DNA from: an uncultured Bacteroides sp.
Lineage (GTDB): Bacteria; Bacteroidota; Bacteroidia; Bacteroidales; Bacteroidaceae
Reading direction: 5' to 3'
Length of the DNA stretch: 19,952 nucleotides
Assembly: GCA_947071285.1 (NCBI GenBank)
Contig: CAMTFK010000067.1
Coordinates: forward strand, 1-19,952
The notes below the pieces were generated by a model. That model saw only the letters and a list, made by a program, of their open reading frames with translations, was not told the origin of the DNA and made no database searches. This document shows positions 1 through 7,426 of the stretch, in pieces (positions within the stretch are counted from its first letter, which is position 1; each line of letters begins with the position of its first letter). Made by a program: the position numbers and the translations under genes.

Positions 1-35
1 CTTTCTATTTTTCGGCAAAAGTATAATAAAATCTG

Positions 36-590
36 TCACTTACAACTATTATCCCAGAATATTTCATTTTTTTTCTCATCCTTGTTAATTTTCCGCGACA
101 AGACAAACAAATAATCGGACAAGCGGTTCACATAAGCGAGCAATTCAGGAGCAACTTCGCACTGCTCCGCCAAAGCCAAAATGCGACGTTCCGCCCTGCG
201 GCAAACCGTGCGGCAAACATGACAAACAGAAGCTCCGCGACTGCCACCGGGCAGTATAAAGGCATGCAACGGGGAAAGCAGATTATCCAAACGGTCTATT
301 TCCTTCTCAATACGTTCTATTTCTTCGGGGTGAATGACACTGGCGCACTTCAAATCCGTCTTCTCAAGGTCGGTAGCCAGATTGGAGCCGACTGCAAAAA
401 GACGGTCCTGGATATGGCGAACAAGTATTTGGTCCTCTTCATCGGACAGATAAGTGATGAGCACGCCCAAATTGGCATTCAGTTCATCCACTGTGCCGTA
501 GGCTTCAAGGCGAACGTGGGTCTTCGATACGCGAGTACCGCCTACCAATGAGGTAGTACCTTTATCTCCGGTTTTTGTATATATTTTCAT
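36..590 (-). CDS. PduO-type ATP:cob(I)alamin adenosyltransferase
   Basis: Transfers the 5'-deoxyadenosyl group of ATP to cob(I)alamin, giving adenosylcobalamin; a cytoplasmic enzyme. The 184-residue length fits the PduO/MMAB family. The N-terminal signature KIYTKTGDKGTTSLVGG (residues 2-18) is the family's ATP-binding loop. The arginine-rich helix VCRRAERRI near residue 130 and NRLSDYLFVLSRKINK near residue 155 match the conserved C-terminal helices that complete the active site. It is the last gene of a minus-strand run and lies about 90 bp downstream of the methyltransferase-like gene, with a small repeat between them. Co-transcription is possible but not shown. No other cobalamin gene or B12 riboswitch is visible nearby, so the enzyme probably serves cofactor salvage for enzymes such as methylmalonyl-CoA mutase encoded elsewhere. 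The family call is firm; the symbol is left blank because both pduO and cobO are used. Confidence 0.93.
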   Translation of the reverse strand: MKIYTKTGDKGTTSLVGGTRVSKTHVRLEAYGTVDELNANLGVLITYLSDEEDQILVRHIQDRLFAVGSNLATDLEKTDLKCASVIHPEEIERIEKEIDRLDNLLSPLHAFILPGGSRGASVCHVCRTVCRRAERRILALAEQCEVAPELLAYVNRLSDYLFVLSRKINKDEKKNEIFWDNSCK

Positions 591-591
591 A

Positions 592-660
592 ACGATTAGT
601 GTTTAGTGATTAGCAGTTAGTAAATGATGCTAATCATCCATCACTAACCATTAATCACTT
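592..660. repeat. Intergenic GATTAG-type repeat with imperfect inverted arms
   Basis: The gap between two minus-strand genes contains GATTAGTGTTTAGTGATTAG (594-613). Its left arm, AGTGATTAGCAGTTAGT, pairs imperfectly (14 of 17) with a downstream arm ending near 659, and a small inner hairpin (ATGAT/ATCAT) sits in the loop. The same 20-mer with a single change recurs at 11871-11890, also between genes, so it is a dispersed repeat. It could act as an intercistronic RNA hairpin; no function is shown. Confidence 0.55.
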
Positions 661-680
661 ATTGAAACGCCTAAAGATAA

Positions 681-1313
681 TCAAAAGTTGACAATGTAGT
701 CCTGTTTTATCTTTGTTTTATCAAAGAAAAGAATACCGATGTCATAAAGGTCAAACGTGACACCCGCTTTTTCATCCTGTATCATACGCTTCCAAAGCCT
801 TTTCATCTGTGGAGTATAGCCTATTCCTTCCACAACAAAAATAGACTTCTTCGTTGTGCGCACAGCACAGATACGAAACACTTCTTCCATAAATTCCGGA
901 TGGCGGTAATCATGCAGATAAAGGAAGTCAACAGGTACTCCGGCTTCCAGAAACAACCCGGAAAGTTCGGATGCAGAGGTATAGTCCGCCCCCTCCTTCC
1001 CTGCTTTCAGATAGAGCGAAGAAGCGGCAAGCCTGCCGGCATCCACAATGGTATCAGGCTGAGTATAGTTGACCAGGCGGAACAGGAGACGTTTCACCTT
1101 TTTCGATTCATACTTCCAGTTCTTGTCTTTCTGCGGAGCCAGCTTTTTCTGTTCCGCAGCCAAATCTTTATACTTATAATAAGGAGTACTCTCATAAATC
1201 ACCTGCGTAATCAGGTTGAAAGCAAAAGGTGAATGTACCCCGTAGCCGCAACGATGGCGAAAGCGGCTTAACCAGATAAACGGGCGTTTCAAAGTCAATG
1301 TGATGTGGTTCAT
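681..1313 (-). CDS. Class I SAM methyltransferase-like protein, degenerate cofactor loop
   Basis: A 210-residue protein. The opening segment with RCGYGVHSPFAFNLITQVIYE (residues 22-42, quoted in part: GVHSPFAFNLI) is characteristic of a Bacteroidetes family annotated as class I SAM-dependent methyltransferases. The end of the protein (SIFVVEGIGYTPQMKRLW, then VTFDLYDIGILFFDK) matches the family's last strands. The motif I loop, normally rich in glycine (E/D-x-G-x-x-x-G), reads VDAGRLAASSLYL, so the second glycine is lost, and the protein is somewhat short. It may be a weak or non-catalytic member. Its start codon overlaps the stop of the upstream serine hydrolase gene in an ATGA, which implies translational coupling and a shared transcript. 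No substrate can be named from the sequence. Confidence 0.6.
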   Translation of the reverse strand: MNHITLTLKRPFIWLSRFRHRCGYGVHSPFAFNLITQVIYESTPYYKYKDLAAEQKKLAPQKDKNWKYESKKVKRLLFRLVNYTQPDTIVDAGRLAASSLYLKAGKEGADYTSASELSGLFLEAGVPVDFLYLHDYRHPEFMEEVFRICAVRTTKKSIFVVEGIGYTPQMKRLWKRMIQDEKAGVTFDLYDIGILFFDKTKIKQDYIVNF

Positions 1314-2821
1314 AATACCCTCCCTTCAATTATCTTTGCTTCCGAAGAATAGTTCTCTTTAACCGTTAGCTGCACGTGCTCCCCTTCAAAATGGAAAGAG
1401 AGATTAAGAGCTGTAATCCAGTTGACGTAATGCGCTTTCAATTCCAGTACGGAAGAGGACGGCCAGGCATAACTTCCCGCTACATAAAAAGGACCTTCTA
1501 TCCCGTTGAAATGTCCCTTGGCTTCAATAGAATAAGGCGGATAGGCTTCGATAGAAGTCTTTTTCCATTGTTTGTAGCCGAACAGAAGGTCGTATGTGGC
1601 GCCGGAAGTTTCCATAACGGTCATTATCAATCCTTTCTGTTCGAAGTGAAGGGTGAGAGATTGCCAGCCAAACTTATTTGGTTCAAGCGTAATGCTTTTA
1701 CCTGCATATTCCCGGGCAAGGGATGAATTTGCCTTTCCCTGCACCACCGGCAGGCGGTAGGAAGATTGTTTTTTCTGCAAACGCTTATAATCTCTTCCCG
1801 GTGTCAATGCTTGGTCGCCCGTCACGGCAGGCAGTAGACGGTTCCATACCAGGCGGCGCTGCGTGGCTCCATCTATCAGGGTACATTCGGTAATGACCAC
1901 CACCATGTCTTTATCGGGTATGATTAGCGCATACTGTCCCAATGCCCCATCTATACGGACAGCACCCGGATACTCGCAAATCCACATATGATAGCCGTAA
2001 CCATAGCCGAAGCTGCCTGTATCCGACTGTTTTGCCATCATCTGGTCCACCCACCAGGCAGGAAGCAATTGTTTGCCTTTCCATACGCCACGATTCAGCA
2101 GCAACTGACCGAACTTTGCCAGTGATTCGCTCTGTACATATACCCCCCAGCCTCCGGTATTGATACCTTCAGGACTGATTTCCCAGGATATATCAGTGAT
2201 GTGCATCGGCTCAAAAAGCTTTATGCGGAGGTAATCCAACACCTTCATTCCGGTCACCTTTTGCACAATGGCAGAAAGAATGTAAGAGCTCATGGAGTCA
2301 TAATCGAAATGCTCTCCGGGAGTTTTTACAGTTTTCTCCAGATAGCCCCTTATCCAGTCCGTACGGACATTACGCATATTCCAGTCCGGGGCAATGCCGG
2401 AGGTCATGTTCAGCAGGTTACGAACAGTCATACCAGCAAGGTTTGCTGAAATGCTGTCCGGAAGTTGGTCGGGGAAGAAAGAGGCTACACGGTCCGTCAA
2501 CCGCAGACGGTTCTCGGAGATGGCAAGACCAACGGCAGCACCCACAAAGGTTTTAGAACAGGAGAATACGGTATGACGATATTCCGGAGCGAAAGGTTCG
2601 GGATAGATTTCGGCTATGACCTTGCCATGGCGCAGAACCATTACACTATGTATATCCGTTTTGGGCAGCCCCATCAAGGAGTCCATCAGAGCAATGACCG
2701 CTCCGGAGGGTACACCTTCGGCTTCGGGCGTGGAACGTTCCAGTTCACGGATTTGTGCGCTGACTGTTACAGATGCCAACAGGGAAAGCGCAAGAAAAAA
2801 TAAGGCAAGTTTGTTCTTCAT
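1310..2821 (-). CDS. Secreted serine hydrolase, beta-lactamase/transpeptidase fold
   Basis: A 503-residue protein of the class C beta-lactamase/penicillin-binding esterase family. The start at 2821 is chosen because it gives a clean signal peptide (MKNKLALFFLALSLLASVTVSAQ); an in-frame ATG seven codons upstream would put a charged, cysteine-containing tail before it. The catalytic SxxK motif is S87-C-S-K90 (in VFSCSKTF). The second motif is Y174-D-S (in FDYDSMSSY). The usual KTG/HxG position is taken by GALGQ near residue 292. Residues from about 355 to 503 form an extra beta-rich C-terminal domain, common in Bacteroides members. The protein should act in the periplasm, but whether the substrate is a peptide, ester or amide cannot be told. 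It is the first gene of a unit driven by the promoter at 2850-2881 and overlaps the methyltransferase-like gene by 4 bp. Confidence 0.88.
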   Translation of the reverse strand: MKNKLALFFLALSLLASVTVSAQIRELERSTPEAEGVPSGAVIALMDSLMGLPKTDIHSVMVLRHGKVIAEIYPEPFAPEYRHTVFSCSKTFVGAAVGLAISENRLRLTDRVASFFPDQLPDSISANLAGMTVRNLLNMTSGIAPDWNMRNVRTDWIRGYLEKTVKTPGEHFDYDSMSSYILSAIVQKVTGMKVLDYLRIKLFEPMHITDISWEISPEGINTGGWGVYVQSESLAKFGQLLLNRGVWKGKQLLPAWWVDQMMAKQSDTGSFGYGYGYHMWICEYPGAVRIDGALGQYALIIPDKDMVVVITECTLIDGATQRRLVWNRLLPAVTGDQALTPGRDYKRLQKKQSSYRLPVVQGKANSSLAREYAGKSITLEPNKFGWQSLTLHFEQKGLIMTVMETSGATYDLLFGYKQWKKTSIEAYPPYSIEAKGHFNGIEGPFYVAGSYAWPSSSVLELKAHYVNWITALNLSFHFEGEHVQLTVKENYSSEAKIIEGRVL

Positions 2822-2849
2822 ACCTATACATTTACACATCAACAGGGCG

Positions 2850-2881
2850 CAAAAGTAAAGTATTCGGGAGTGGTGAACAAA
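2850..2881 (-). promoter_or_regulatory. Bacteroides-type promoter of the serine hydrolase operon
   Basis: On the minus strand the -7 box TACTTTTG (2850-2857, TAnnTTTG consensus) is preceded after exactly 20 bp by a -33 TTTG (2878-2881). This matches the primary sigma factor consensus of Bacteroides in both boxes and spacing and predicts a leader of about 20 nt before the ATG at 2821. It is the best complete promoter in the window. Confidence 0.75.
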
Positions 2882-2960
2882 TCTTTTGGAGATAATTTAT
2901 ACGATTCAAATCATAACCTGCAGAAATCTCCGCCGGATGCGGGTAACAAATGAATAATAG

Positions 2961-2994
2961 AAAAAGCGGGAAGTACCATGGATACTTCCCGCTT
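2961..2994 (-). terminator. Rho-independent terminator of the HU gene
   Basis: The 12-bp arms AAGCGGGAAGTA (2964-2975) and TACTTCCCGCTT (2983-2994) are perfect inverted repeats around a 7-nt loop (CCATGGA). On the minus strand the stem is followed by a run of U, read from the A-run at 2961-2965. It sits about 27 bp past the HU stop codon, and no comparable T-run follows on the plus strand, so it terminates the minus-strand gene. Confidence 0.88.
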
Positions 2995-3020
2995 CTACAT
3001 AATAAAAAGGATTCAACCTT

Positions 3021-3500
3021 TTATCCCAGAGGATCCTCTTCCAAGCCACCTTCACCGGAGCCACCTTCACCCGGTTTCGGTTTCACGACCGCGTCTTTAA
3101 CCACAGTCCCCTTACCTACTTCCAGTCTTTCCACACTGGTCTTGCCCAGCATATCCTTGAAGTAGCTCCCCGAGGTGAAGATAATTTTACGACGATATAC
3201 CGTATTGGCATCCACATCGTCCACTCCCACCTGACTTTTCGCATTCAATCCGGGACGGAAACAGCCGAAGTCTCCCAACTGAACGGAATATCCTTTGTCC
3301 AAATCCATATTCAGGGTATCAATCAACCCGTCAATCACCATTTTCACCACACCACGCGGTGCCATACTCACTTTCTGTACTTCTTCGCAGAGTTTCTTAA
3401 ATTCTACCATGCCCAACACTTTCGTTTGCGCCACAAATTTCTCAGTTTTAGTTTTATCAAAACCAAACACTACCTTCTTTACTTCATACTTAATTGCCAT
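3021..3500 (-). CDS. HU-family DNA-binding protein (HU-HIG type) with glycine-rich tail
   Basis: A 159-residue protein of the Bacteroidetes HU/IHF-like group. It begins MAIKYEVKKV, as is usual for that group, followed by the helical part (VEFKKLCEEVQKVSMAPRG) and the GYSVQLGDFGCFRP segment that corresponds to the HU beta-arm entry. Residues after about 135 form a low-complexity acidic and glycine-rich tail (GEGGSGEGGLEEDPLG). It is probably nucleoid-associated or binds bent DNA. It has its own terminator and a candidate promoter about 130 bp upstream, so it is monocistronic. These proteins are present in many copies per Bacteroides genome and are seldom characterised, so no specific target can be named. 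Confidence 0.87.
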   Translation of the reverse strand: MAIKYEVKKVVFGFDKTKTEKFVAQTKVLGMVEFKKLCEEVQKVSMAPRGVVKMVIDGLIDTLNMDLDKGYSVQLGDFGCFRPGLNAKSQVGVDDVDANTVYRRKIIFTSGSYFKDMLGKTSVERLEVGKGTVVKDAVVKPKPGEGGSGEGGLEEDPLG

Positions 3501-3886
3501 AATCTTCGTTTTTAATGATTTAATAATAATATGTATATTGTCTTTCTCTTATCTCGTCCGGGAGCAAGACGTTTTTCACTGTGAGGCCTCAACAGTCAGA
3601 CGTTCTGTTTTCTCAGATTCGATGTTGCAAAGTTAGGGCGAGATAGAGGTAAAAGCAAGAAAACGGCATCTACCAAGCGATTACATAAAACACTAATAAA
3701 CAACCTATTACAATATCACTATCTCTACAATCAATGAAATGAAGAGAAAATGAAGAAGAATAGCTAAGAAGGCAAATTAGCAATGTTCTCTACAAGAGAG
3801 AGGCATAAGTAACTGATAATGAAGGGAGCGTTTTTTGCATTGCTCTACAAGTAAGCTATATCTTGCAGAAAGCGGAAAAACTCGTA
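3501..3886. other. 386-bp intergenic stretch with the HU leader
   Basis: No credible gene is seen here. It holds the leader and candidate promoter of the HU gene (the -7 box at 3628-3635) and, further right, the AT-rich region downstream of the surface repeat protein gene. The leader contains a short possible hairpin, ACTGT (about 3579) pairing with ACAGT, around the palindrome GAGGCCTC. No clear terminator for the gene ending at 3887 was found. Confidence 0.5.
3628..3635 (-). promoter_or_regulatory. Candidate -7 box for the HU gene
   Basis: The minus strand reads TAACTTTG here, an exact TAnnTTTG box. A weak -33 (CTTG) lies 20 bp further upstream, at about 3656-3659. If used, the transcript would carry a leader of roughly 120 nt. 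Confidence 0.5.
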
Positions 3887-4762
3887 TCAGAAAATATATT
3901 GCACCCCCACTTGATATCCGACATAAATCTGTTGGAATCTCGTTGAACCTGTTTTCTCCCAAATAGCATGTTTGAAGTCTAATTCCTTATCCGCATTTCC
4001 CGAATTCATATAGTTCAGACTTGGTCCTCCGAATAACTCAAAATGAGAAGATAATCTGAATGCAGGCAAAATGGAATAGTTAACATTAAAAACAGTGTTA
4101 CTGAGCCGGCCGTCATCGACAACAAAAAGCTTGTTTGAGTATCCAAAACAAGCTATTTTCAACTCATTATTAATTCTGAGCCATGACAGGCAGTTGATAT
4201 GAAAACCAAATCCCGCTTCTGTTGCATATGAACGCCCGGAAGTTTTATGATTATATCCCACTCCTATAATTCCGTATGTCACTTTGCCTCCCGAACGGAA
4301 TGTTGCCATCACACTTCCTGATTCATTGTACGTAATGGCAATACCCTTCTCTCCATTTTTTATAATATTGATTAAGCCAATAGGATAGTCACTATTCTCC
4401 GCAATATTAATCAATCCGGCAAATTGAACCCCATTCACATTTTTTGCTTTATTTATCAAGCCGCCGAATTGGAGTCCGTTAATATCATTTGCCACATTTA
4501 TGATTCCGGCAAATTGGAGTCCGTTTGCTTCGTGCGTAGTGATATTGGCAAGTCCGGCTATCGCCACCGCCTCCTCATTCCGGGAGAGTCCGACAAGTAA
4601 ATTAAGCGATACATTGTTCGTATATTGATAAGAACGAACCCCATTGGTGCTTAATGGAGGAAACAGGGTTAACTGGAACGACGAACTCTTTTCCACTACC
4701 TGCGAAAAAGCCAATCCGTGAGTTGCCAAACAGGATACGATTGCTACTAACAATTTTTTCAT
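3887..4762 (-). CDS. Surface repeat protein of the LA_2272 type
   Basis: A 291-residue exported protein. The start at 4762 is chosen because it opens a signal peptide (MKKLLVAIVSCLATHGLAFSQ); an upstream in-frame ATG would add 19 unlikely residues. Residues 80-124 carry three exact-length 15-residue repeats, starting NGLQFAGIIN, NGLQFGGLIN and NGVQFAGLIN. This pattern is typical of proteins annotated as LA_2272-family surface repeat proteins. The rest is beta-rich and ends in aromatic VGYQVGVQYIF, suggesting an outer-membrane beta-barrel or surface-attached beta protein. It is divergent from a LytS/LytTR pair, and a 22-bp-spaced direct repeat lies directly upstream of its promoter, so it is probably the regulator's main target. 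Its molecular role is unknown. Confidence 0.75.
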   Translation of the reverse strand: MKKLLVAIVSCLATHGLAFSQVVEKSSSFQLTLFPPLSTNGVRSYQYTNNVSLNLLVGLSRNEEAVAIAGLANITTHEANGLQFAGIINVANDINGLQFGGLINKAKNVNGVQFAGLINIAENSDYPIGLINIIKNGEKGIAITYNESGSVMATFRSGGKVTYGIIGVGYNHKTSGRSYATEAGFGFHINCLSWLRINNELKIACFGYSNKLFVVDDGRLSNTVFNVNYSILPAFRLSSHFELFGGPSLNYMNSGNADKELDFKHAIWEKTGSTRFQQIYVGYQVGVQYIF

Positions 4763-4798
4763 CTTGAATCTGCTTTTAAAAATAAATGATTTATGCAG

Positions 4799-4806
4799 CA
4801 AATATA
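4799..4806 (-). promoter_or_regulatory. -7 box of the surface repeat protein gene
   Basis: The minus strand reads TATATTTG, matching TAnnTTTG, about 37 bp upstream of the ATG at 4762. At the -33 spacing only a poor match (GTTT) is present, as expected for a promoter that depends on an activator. The proximal direct repeat of the presumed operator begins a few bases beyond that position. Confidence 0.55.
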
Positions 4807-4834
4807 TCTGCGAATCCAATTATAGAGAAACTTA

Positions 4835-4866
4835 TTTGACGAATCACCCGTTTGCCTTTGACGAAT
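4835..4866. promoter_or_regulatory. Probable LytTR-family operator: two 10-bp direct repeats, 22 bp apart
   Basis: TTTGACGAAT occurs perfectly at 4835-4844 and again at 4857-4866, with 12 bp between copies. LytTR regulators (AgrA, VirR, ComE and AlgR types) characteristically bind pairs of 9-10-bp direct repeats with start-to-start spacing of about 21-22 bp. The site lies between the surface protein gene and the operon that encodes a LytTR regulator. The proximal copy ends about 4 bp upstream of the surface gene's -33 position. The match in geometry and location is seen directly; binding is inferred. Confidence 0.72.
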
Positions 4867-4903
4867 AACAGAACCACATCATTCTAATGTTTAGCGATAT
4901 GAT

Positions 4904-4911
4904 TAACTTTG
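4904..4911 (+). promoter_or_regulatory. -7-like box immediately before the kinase start codon
   Basis: TAACTTTG fits TAnnTTTG but ends only 4 bp before the ATG at 4916. No TTTG is seen at the -33 spacing. If functional, transcription would begin at or just inside the start codon, giving a leaderless message. Confidence 0.4.
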
Positions 4912-4915
4912 CCAC

Positions 4916-5947
4916 ATGAAAAGACTTTATTCAAACAACTATTGGCAAATCGTTTTTACGGCATGGGCAGTGATTATCCTCCTGCTCTGGATACAGTACA
5001 TCTATTTGTCGTCTTTCGTAGCGGCAACTTTGCTGCTTATAGTACATATTCCTATTGTTTATCTTTCTGTTGTCCTAACCAACAGATGGTTTCCTAAAGC
5101 TGTGCACAGAAAGAGATTGAAGCTATTCATTCTTCAGTTTGCAGGTACCGTTCTTTTCATCTCACTGATTTTAGCTCTGAATTTCCAATTAATGAAATGG
5201 GCGGAAACTCACGGCTATTTTCCTGAATCCATTCTTTTAGCCAATCACACCTCCTTCATGCTGGATTTTCTCTTTTCAATTCCCTCCGTTTTAGTCATTC
5301 TTTTTGGATTTTGCGGGCTAAGATTCTCTTATGAGCATATCAACCTTAAAAAAGCACATCTGGAAAATCAATTGCAAGTTTTACAATCTCAAATCAATCC
5401 GCATTTCATGTTCAATGTATTGAATCATATTCATACGTTGATGCAGACAGACGTTAATATGGCCTCTTCCCTACTGTTGCAATACTCCGACATGCTCCGC
5501 TTTCAACTCTACAAGGGTAAAGGAGAAAAGGTTGAATTACAAGAAGAGATACACTTCCTGCAGGACTTCATTGAAATAGAAAAAATACGCTGGGGGAAAA
5601 AGATTAAGGTTACGGCGGATTGGAAAGCTGACTGCATGAGTATAAAAATCCCTCCTTTGCTATTAATTACCTTTGTGGAAAATGCATTCAAGTATGCCTC
5701 GCGCACCCTATCGGAGCAGGGGTTTGTAACAATCTCATTTCAGCAACAAGGCACTGCGATTAGCTTCGTCGTGGAGAATTCCAAATCAATAGCCCCCATG
5801 TACGACAAACCCAAAGACCGGGCAACAGGCATCGGACTGGAAAACGTCAGACAACGGCTAAATATCCTTTATGGCGAGAACTACCAGCTAAACATACAAG
5901 AAACCAAAGACACTTATTATTCAAAACTCGAAATATGGCACATATAA
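4916..5947 (+). CDS. LytS/YehU-type sensor histidine kinase
   Basis: A 343-residue inner-membrane kinase. Four hydrophobic segments (about residues 11-31, 33-54, 69-90 and 113-137) form the sensor and membrane part, with little extracytoplasmic sequence. Next comes a short coiled linker (INLKKAHLENQLQVLQ) and the His_kinase signature SQINPHFMFNVLNHI with the phosphorylated histidine at H163. The N-box is FVENAFKYA (N256) and the nucleotide loop is GIGLENVRQRL near residue 305. This is the domain plan of kinases paired with LytTR regulators. Its stop codon shares one base with the start of the regulator gene (TAATG), so the two are translationally coupled. The signal is unknown. No other usable start exists near the N terminus, since the next Met is about 90 codons in. 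Confidence 0.92.
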   Translation: MKRLYSNNYWQIVFTAWAVIILLLWIQYIYLSSFVAATLLLIVHIPIVYLSVVLTNRWFPKAVHRKRLKLFILQFAGTVLFISLILALNFQLMKWAETHGYFPESILLANHTSFMLDFLFSIPSVLVILFGFCGLRFSYEHINLKKAHLENQLQVLQSQINPHFMFNVLNHIHTLMQTDVNMASSLLLQYSDMLRFQLYKGKGEKVELQEEIHFLQDFIEIEKIRWGKKIKVTADWKADCMSIKIPPLLLITFVENAFKYASRTLSEQGFVTISFQQQGTAISFVVENSKSIAPMYDKPKDRATGIGLENVRQRLNILYGENYQLNIQETKDTYYSKLEIWHI

Positions 5948-6687
5948 TGGCAGACAACATAGAAGAGAGAAAACTAAAATGCCTGATTGTCGATGACGAA
6001 CCGGTAGCTATTGACGGACTGATTCTTCACATCAATAAATTAGATTTTCTGGAAGTCTCGCAAACTTGTTTCTCGGCTGTGGAAGCGAAAAAGACATTGG
6101 AAACAACAGAGATAGACCTGATGTTTCTGGACATTAATATGCCCTATCTGTCCGGCATCGACTTTTTGGAGTCTACAGAAGAACCTCCTTTGACCATCCT
6201 GACCACAGCACATTCGGAGTATGCATTAGAGGGATACAAGCTCAATGTAGTGGACTATCTGCTCAAACCTATCGGATTCCAAAGATTCTTCCAGGCGGCA
6301 TCTAAGGCAAAGAATGCTTTCAGCTCTCAACTGTTATTGGAGAATAAGGAAGAAAAGACAAACACCAATCTATACGTAAGACAAGGCACTGCCTTTAGCC
6401 GGATATTGTGGAAAGATATTTTGTATATTGAAGGCATGCAAAACTACGTCAGGCTTCATTTCATCGACAGAAGCCTGACTATCCACCAGACCATGAACTC
6501 ATTGGAACAAATCTTTCCAAGCAGCATTTTCTATCGGGTGCACAGGTCTTATATTATCAATATTAATCACATAGACTCTGTTTCGGGCAGTCGAATATTC
6601 ATTCATAATAAGGAACTGCCCATTTCTGCCGCAAAGAGAGATCAATTCTACAAGGACATAGTATTTAACAATCTGATCAGCAAATGA
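5947..6687 (+). CDS. LytTR-family response regulator
   Basis: A 246-residue two-domain regulator. The receiver domain (about 10-120) has the acidic pair D16/D17 (IVDDEP), the phosphoacceptor D62 (FLDINMP), T86/T87 and K107 (LLKPI). The LytTR DNA-binding domain (about 141-243) shows the typical ILYIEGMQNYVRLHF, then RVHRSYIININHI and LPISAAKRDQF. The start at 5947 is preferred because it overlaps the kinase stop in TAATG; an ATG at 5935 would add four residues. The presumed partner is the upstream LytS-type kinase. The presumed operator is the pair of TTTGACGAAT repeats at 4835-4866, implying control of the divergent surface protein gene and perhaps of this operon itself. The gene ends one base before the stop codon of a convergent HU-family gene, so the two 3' ends cannot both have separate terminators between them. 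Confidence 0.93.
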   Translation: MADNIEERKLKCLIVDDEPVAIDGLILHINKLDFLEVSQTCFSAVEAKKTLETTEIDLMFLDINMPYLSGIDFLESTEEPPLTILTTAHSEYALEGYKLNVVDYLLKPIGFQRFFQAASKAKNAFSSQLLLENKEEKTNTNLYVRQGTAFSRILWKDILYIEGMQNYVRLHFIDRSLTIHQTMNSLEQIFPSSIFYRVHRSYIININHIDSVSGSRIFIHNKELPISAAKRDQFYKDIVFNNLISK

Positions 6688-6688
6688 G

Positions 6689-7306
6689 CTACTTGCTTCT
6701 CATATACACCACATTCCTCCCTGCTCCATACCTCGTCAGCAGCCCGTCTTCAATAAATAGGTTCAAGTCCGTGACCGCCTGCTTCACGCTGCGCCCCGTC
6801 AGCCGGGCATACTGCGCACGATTAATGCAAGGATACTGCTGAAAATACTCTTCAAGCAAACGGAAACGTTGCTCCACGGACAGGAGTGGTACGGAAGACT
6901 CGGACTTGGATGCCGACTGCGGATGGCGCTCCAACTGCATCTTCTTGTCCAATTCATTATAAAACTCCTTACTCAGACGGAAATTCAAACCACGAAGCAT
7001 CACCGAGGCGGCACGCAGTTCTTTCTTCTCCATCACTTCGCGCCGACAGCTTAGCGAAGGTGTAAAATAACCCAGTTCGCCCAACTCCACCGTCCAGCCA
7101 TCGGCAAGGCAGTCGCGCAACTCATCCATAAAGGAAGCCATGGCGCCCTCCAACAAGCTGCGACTGATGCCGGTGAAAAGATGAACACGGTCCAGGAATT
7201 CTTTCCGTTCGATGGTTCCTTTGGGTATGAAACGGGCGTAAAGGGGTTGCTGCTCGCCGGTTTGGCGAATGTCAGGCTTCTCTAAAAGGTCATAATATGC
7301 ACTCAT
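6689..7306 (-). CDS. HU-HIG domain protein with C-terminal winged-helix-like domain
   Basis: A 205-residue protein. Residues about 20-125 resemble the Bacteroidetes HU-HIG domain: KGTIERKEFLDRVHLFTG, then LADGWTVELGELGYFTPSL and LRGLNFRLSKEFYNEL. After a polar linker (about 128-143), residues 144-205 look like a small helix-turn-helix domain: VEQRFRLLEEYF, then INRAQYARLTGRSVKQAVTDL, a short helix, and a wing-like LLTRYGAGRNVVYM. Such fusions are frequent in Bacteroides; they are probably DNA-bending or regulatory proteins, but targets are not known. It is convergent with the LytTR regulator, with a single base between stop codons. Its own upstream region holds the large CTTTCCACC inverted repeat, which would fall in its transcribed leader if the promoter at 7530-7561 is used. 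Autoregulation through that repeat is possible but unproven. Confidence 0.8.
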   Translation of the reverse strand: MSAYYDLLEKPDIRQTGEQQPLYARFIPKGTIERKEFLDRVHLFTGISRSLLEGAMASFMDELRDCLADGWTVELGELGYFTPSLSCRREVMEKKELRAASVMLRGLNFRLSKEFYNELDKKMQLERHPQSASKSESSVPLLSVEQRFRLLEEYFQQYPCINRAQYARLTGRSVKQAVTDLNLFIEDGLLTRYGAGRNVVYMRSK

Positions 7307-7426
7307 CTGTATGTTTTTTAGGGGTACTCCACATCAAAAGCATGAAGTGCCGGGGTTAAGTGGTCACGCCGCTATCTTTATCTCTTTTCTCTGCGGCGGC
7401 TAAGGAAAATCGTAGTAAACGCTTAT

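Noticed and set aside
219..551. Open frame on the plus strand
   Set aside because: It lies entirely antisense to the adenosyltransferase gene, whose protein is clearly recognisable.
591..680. Cobalamin riboswitch upstream of the adenosyltransferase
   Set aside because: The gap is too short and shows no B12-box-like sequence; it is filled by a dispersed repeat.
3777..3962. 61-codon open frame on the minus strand
   Set aside because: It overlaps the 3' end of the surface repeat protein gene in another frame and has no recognisable features.
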